A stretch of 13,788 nucleotides of DNA, from NCBI GenBank assembly GCA_910586315.1, contig CAJUIP010000062.1:1-13788 (forward strand). The letters are read 5' to 3'. Positions 13,555 to 13,788 of this stretch are shown here, piece by piece. The notes below the pieces were generated by a model. That model worked only from the letters and a program-made list of their open reading frames with translations, had not been told where the DNA came from and did not search any database. The DNA comes from an uncultured Lachnospiraceae bacterium. GTDB taxonomy: Bacteria > Bacillota > Clostridia > Lachnospirales > Lachnospiraceae. Position numbers and translations under genes: made by a program. The first letter of the stretch is position 1. Every line of letters begins with the position of its first letter.

Positions 13555-13561
13555 TGAATCA

Positions 13562-13600
13562 CCCTCCTTTCTTTCGTCTGGAGGGCTACTTGAACCCTCC
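13562..13600 (-). promoter_or_regulatory. Bistable hairpin over the toxin ribosome binding site
   Basis: In the toxin mRNA, GGAGGG (13600-13595), CCCTCC (13585-13580) and GGAGGG of the binding site (13567-13562) follow one another. The middle stretch can pair with either outer one. Pairing with the second hides the ribosome binding site; pairing with the first frees it. Confidence 0.55.
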
Positions 13601-13654
13601 GAGTAAATAAGAGGGGGTAAAGCCGCCTTGGCTCTATGGTTTTCCCATATTGAC

Positions 13655-13683
13655 AATATAACACAATTTCCGCTATCGGGCAA
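13655..13683 (-). promoter_or_regulatory. Promoter of the toxin mRNA
   Basis: On the minus strand TTGCCC (13683-13678), a 17-base spacer and TATATT (13660-13655). Transcription would begin near 13648 and leave a structured leader of about 95 bases before the toxin ATG. Confidence 0.75.
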
Positions 13684-13704
13684 TATCCTTTTGATTTCTT
13701 TATG

Positions 13705-13739
13705 TCGGGTTTTTCTCCTATTCCTGTGATATAACCCGA
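13705..13739. repeat. Inverted repeat upstream of the toxin promoter
   Basis: TCGGGTT (13705-13711) and AACCCGA (13733-13739) with a 21-base loop. Its role is unknown; it could mark the end of a neighbouring transcript or a protein site. Confidence 0.35.
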
Positions 13740-13764
13740 GTTTGCCACTTAGAAAGACAGAAAT

Positions 13765-13787
13765 GGAGCCCTGGTGGGCTCCGTTTT
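13765..13787. terminator. Intrinsic terminator at the right edge
   Basis: GGAGCCC-TGGT-GGGCTCC (13765-13782) is a perfect 7-bp hairpin followed by GTTTT on the plus strand and by T-rich sequence on the minus strand. It probably closes a transcript entering from the right and isolates the toxin locus. Confidence 0.7.
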
Positions 13788-13788
13788 G

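Noticed and set aside
13533..13748. Minus-strand frame MANSGYITGIG... (71 codons)
   Set aside because: It runs through the toxin promoter and leader, would start upstream of the transcription start and overlaps the toxin gene out of frame.

Overview
The window looks like chromosomal DNA from a low-to-moderate-GC gut clostridium, most likely a Lachnospiraceae member. This rests on the HtpG type, AGGAGG-type ribosome binding sites, sigma-A promoters, a CIRCE operator, and the style of the integrative-element genes. Species cannot be named from the sequence alone. All host genes read on the minus strand; only a repressor and an antisense RNA at the right end read on the plus strand.

Left part (1-6460): an apparent minus-strand operon. 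It encodes an AP2/zinc-knuckle DNA-binding protein (5439-6122), a diguanylate cyclase with intact GGDEF and inhibitory site (4456-5415), a BTAD-type transcriptional regulator (3217-4404), and the first 1020 codons of a very large exported serine-rich repeat surface protein (1-3062, running off the left edge). The regulator ends in a degenerate GGDEF-like module closely resembling the second, degenerate module of the cyclase. In front of the operon lie three 26-bp near-perfect palindromes. The first two, extended by a shared leader, form a 53-bp inverted repeat (48/53 identical by eye) around a 142-bp segment. That segment carries a consensus sigma-A promoter and AGGAGG pointing AWAY from the operon, towards a bidirectional terminator at about 6627-6668. 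This is the layout of an invertible (phase-variable) promoter in the off orientation. If so, it would switch c-di-GMP synthesis, the regulator and possibly the surface protein together. It is the most interesting feature of the window, and it is inference from layout.

Middle (6461-9956): a gene-free stretch with the terminator, a CPBP-family intramembrane protease (6780-7745), and htpG (7757-9775) transcribed from a TTGACT-17-TACAAT promoter with a CIRCE operator, so HrcA control is predicted.

Right part (about 10060-13290): a decayed integrative element. It holds a tyrosine integrase lacking its N-terminus and the segment with the catalytic lysine, a DUF5348-like gene apparently split by a -1 frameshift, several overlapping small genes, and a divergent control region. 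That region has a truncated Cro-like HTH gene and a CI-like repressor around three regularly spaced operators. At the far right (13320-13683) is a compact type I toxin-antitoxin locus: a 30-residue holin-like membrane toxin on the minus strand and a convergent antisense RNA with its own promoter and terminator.
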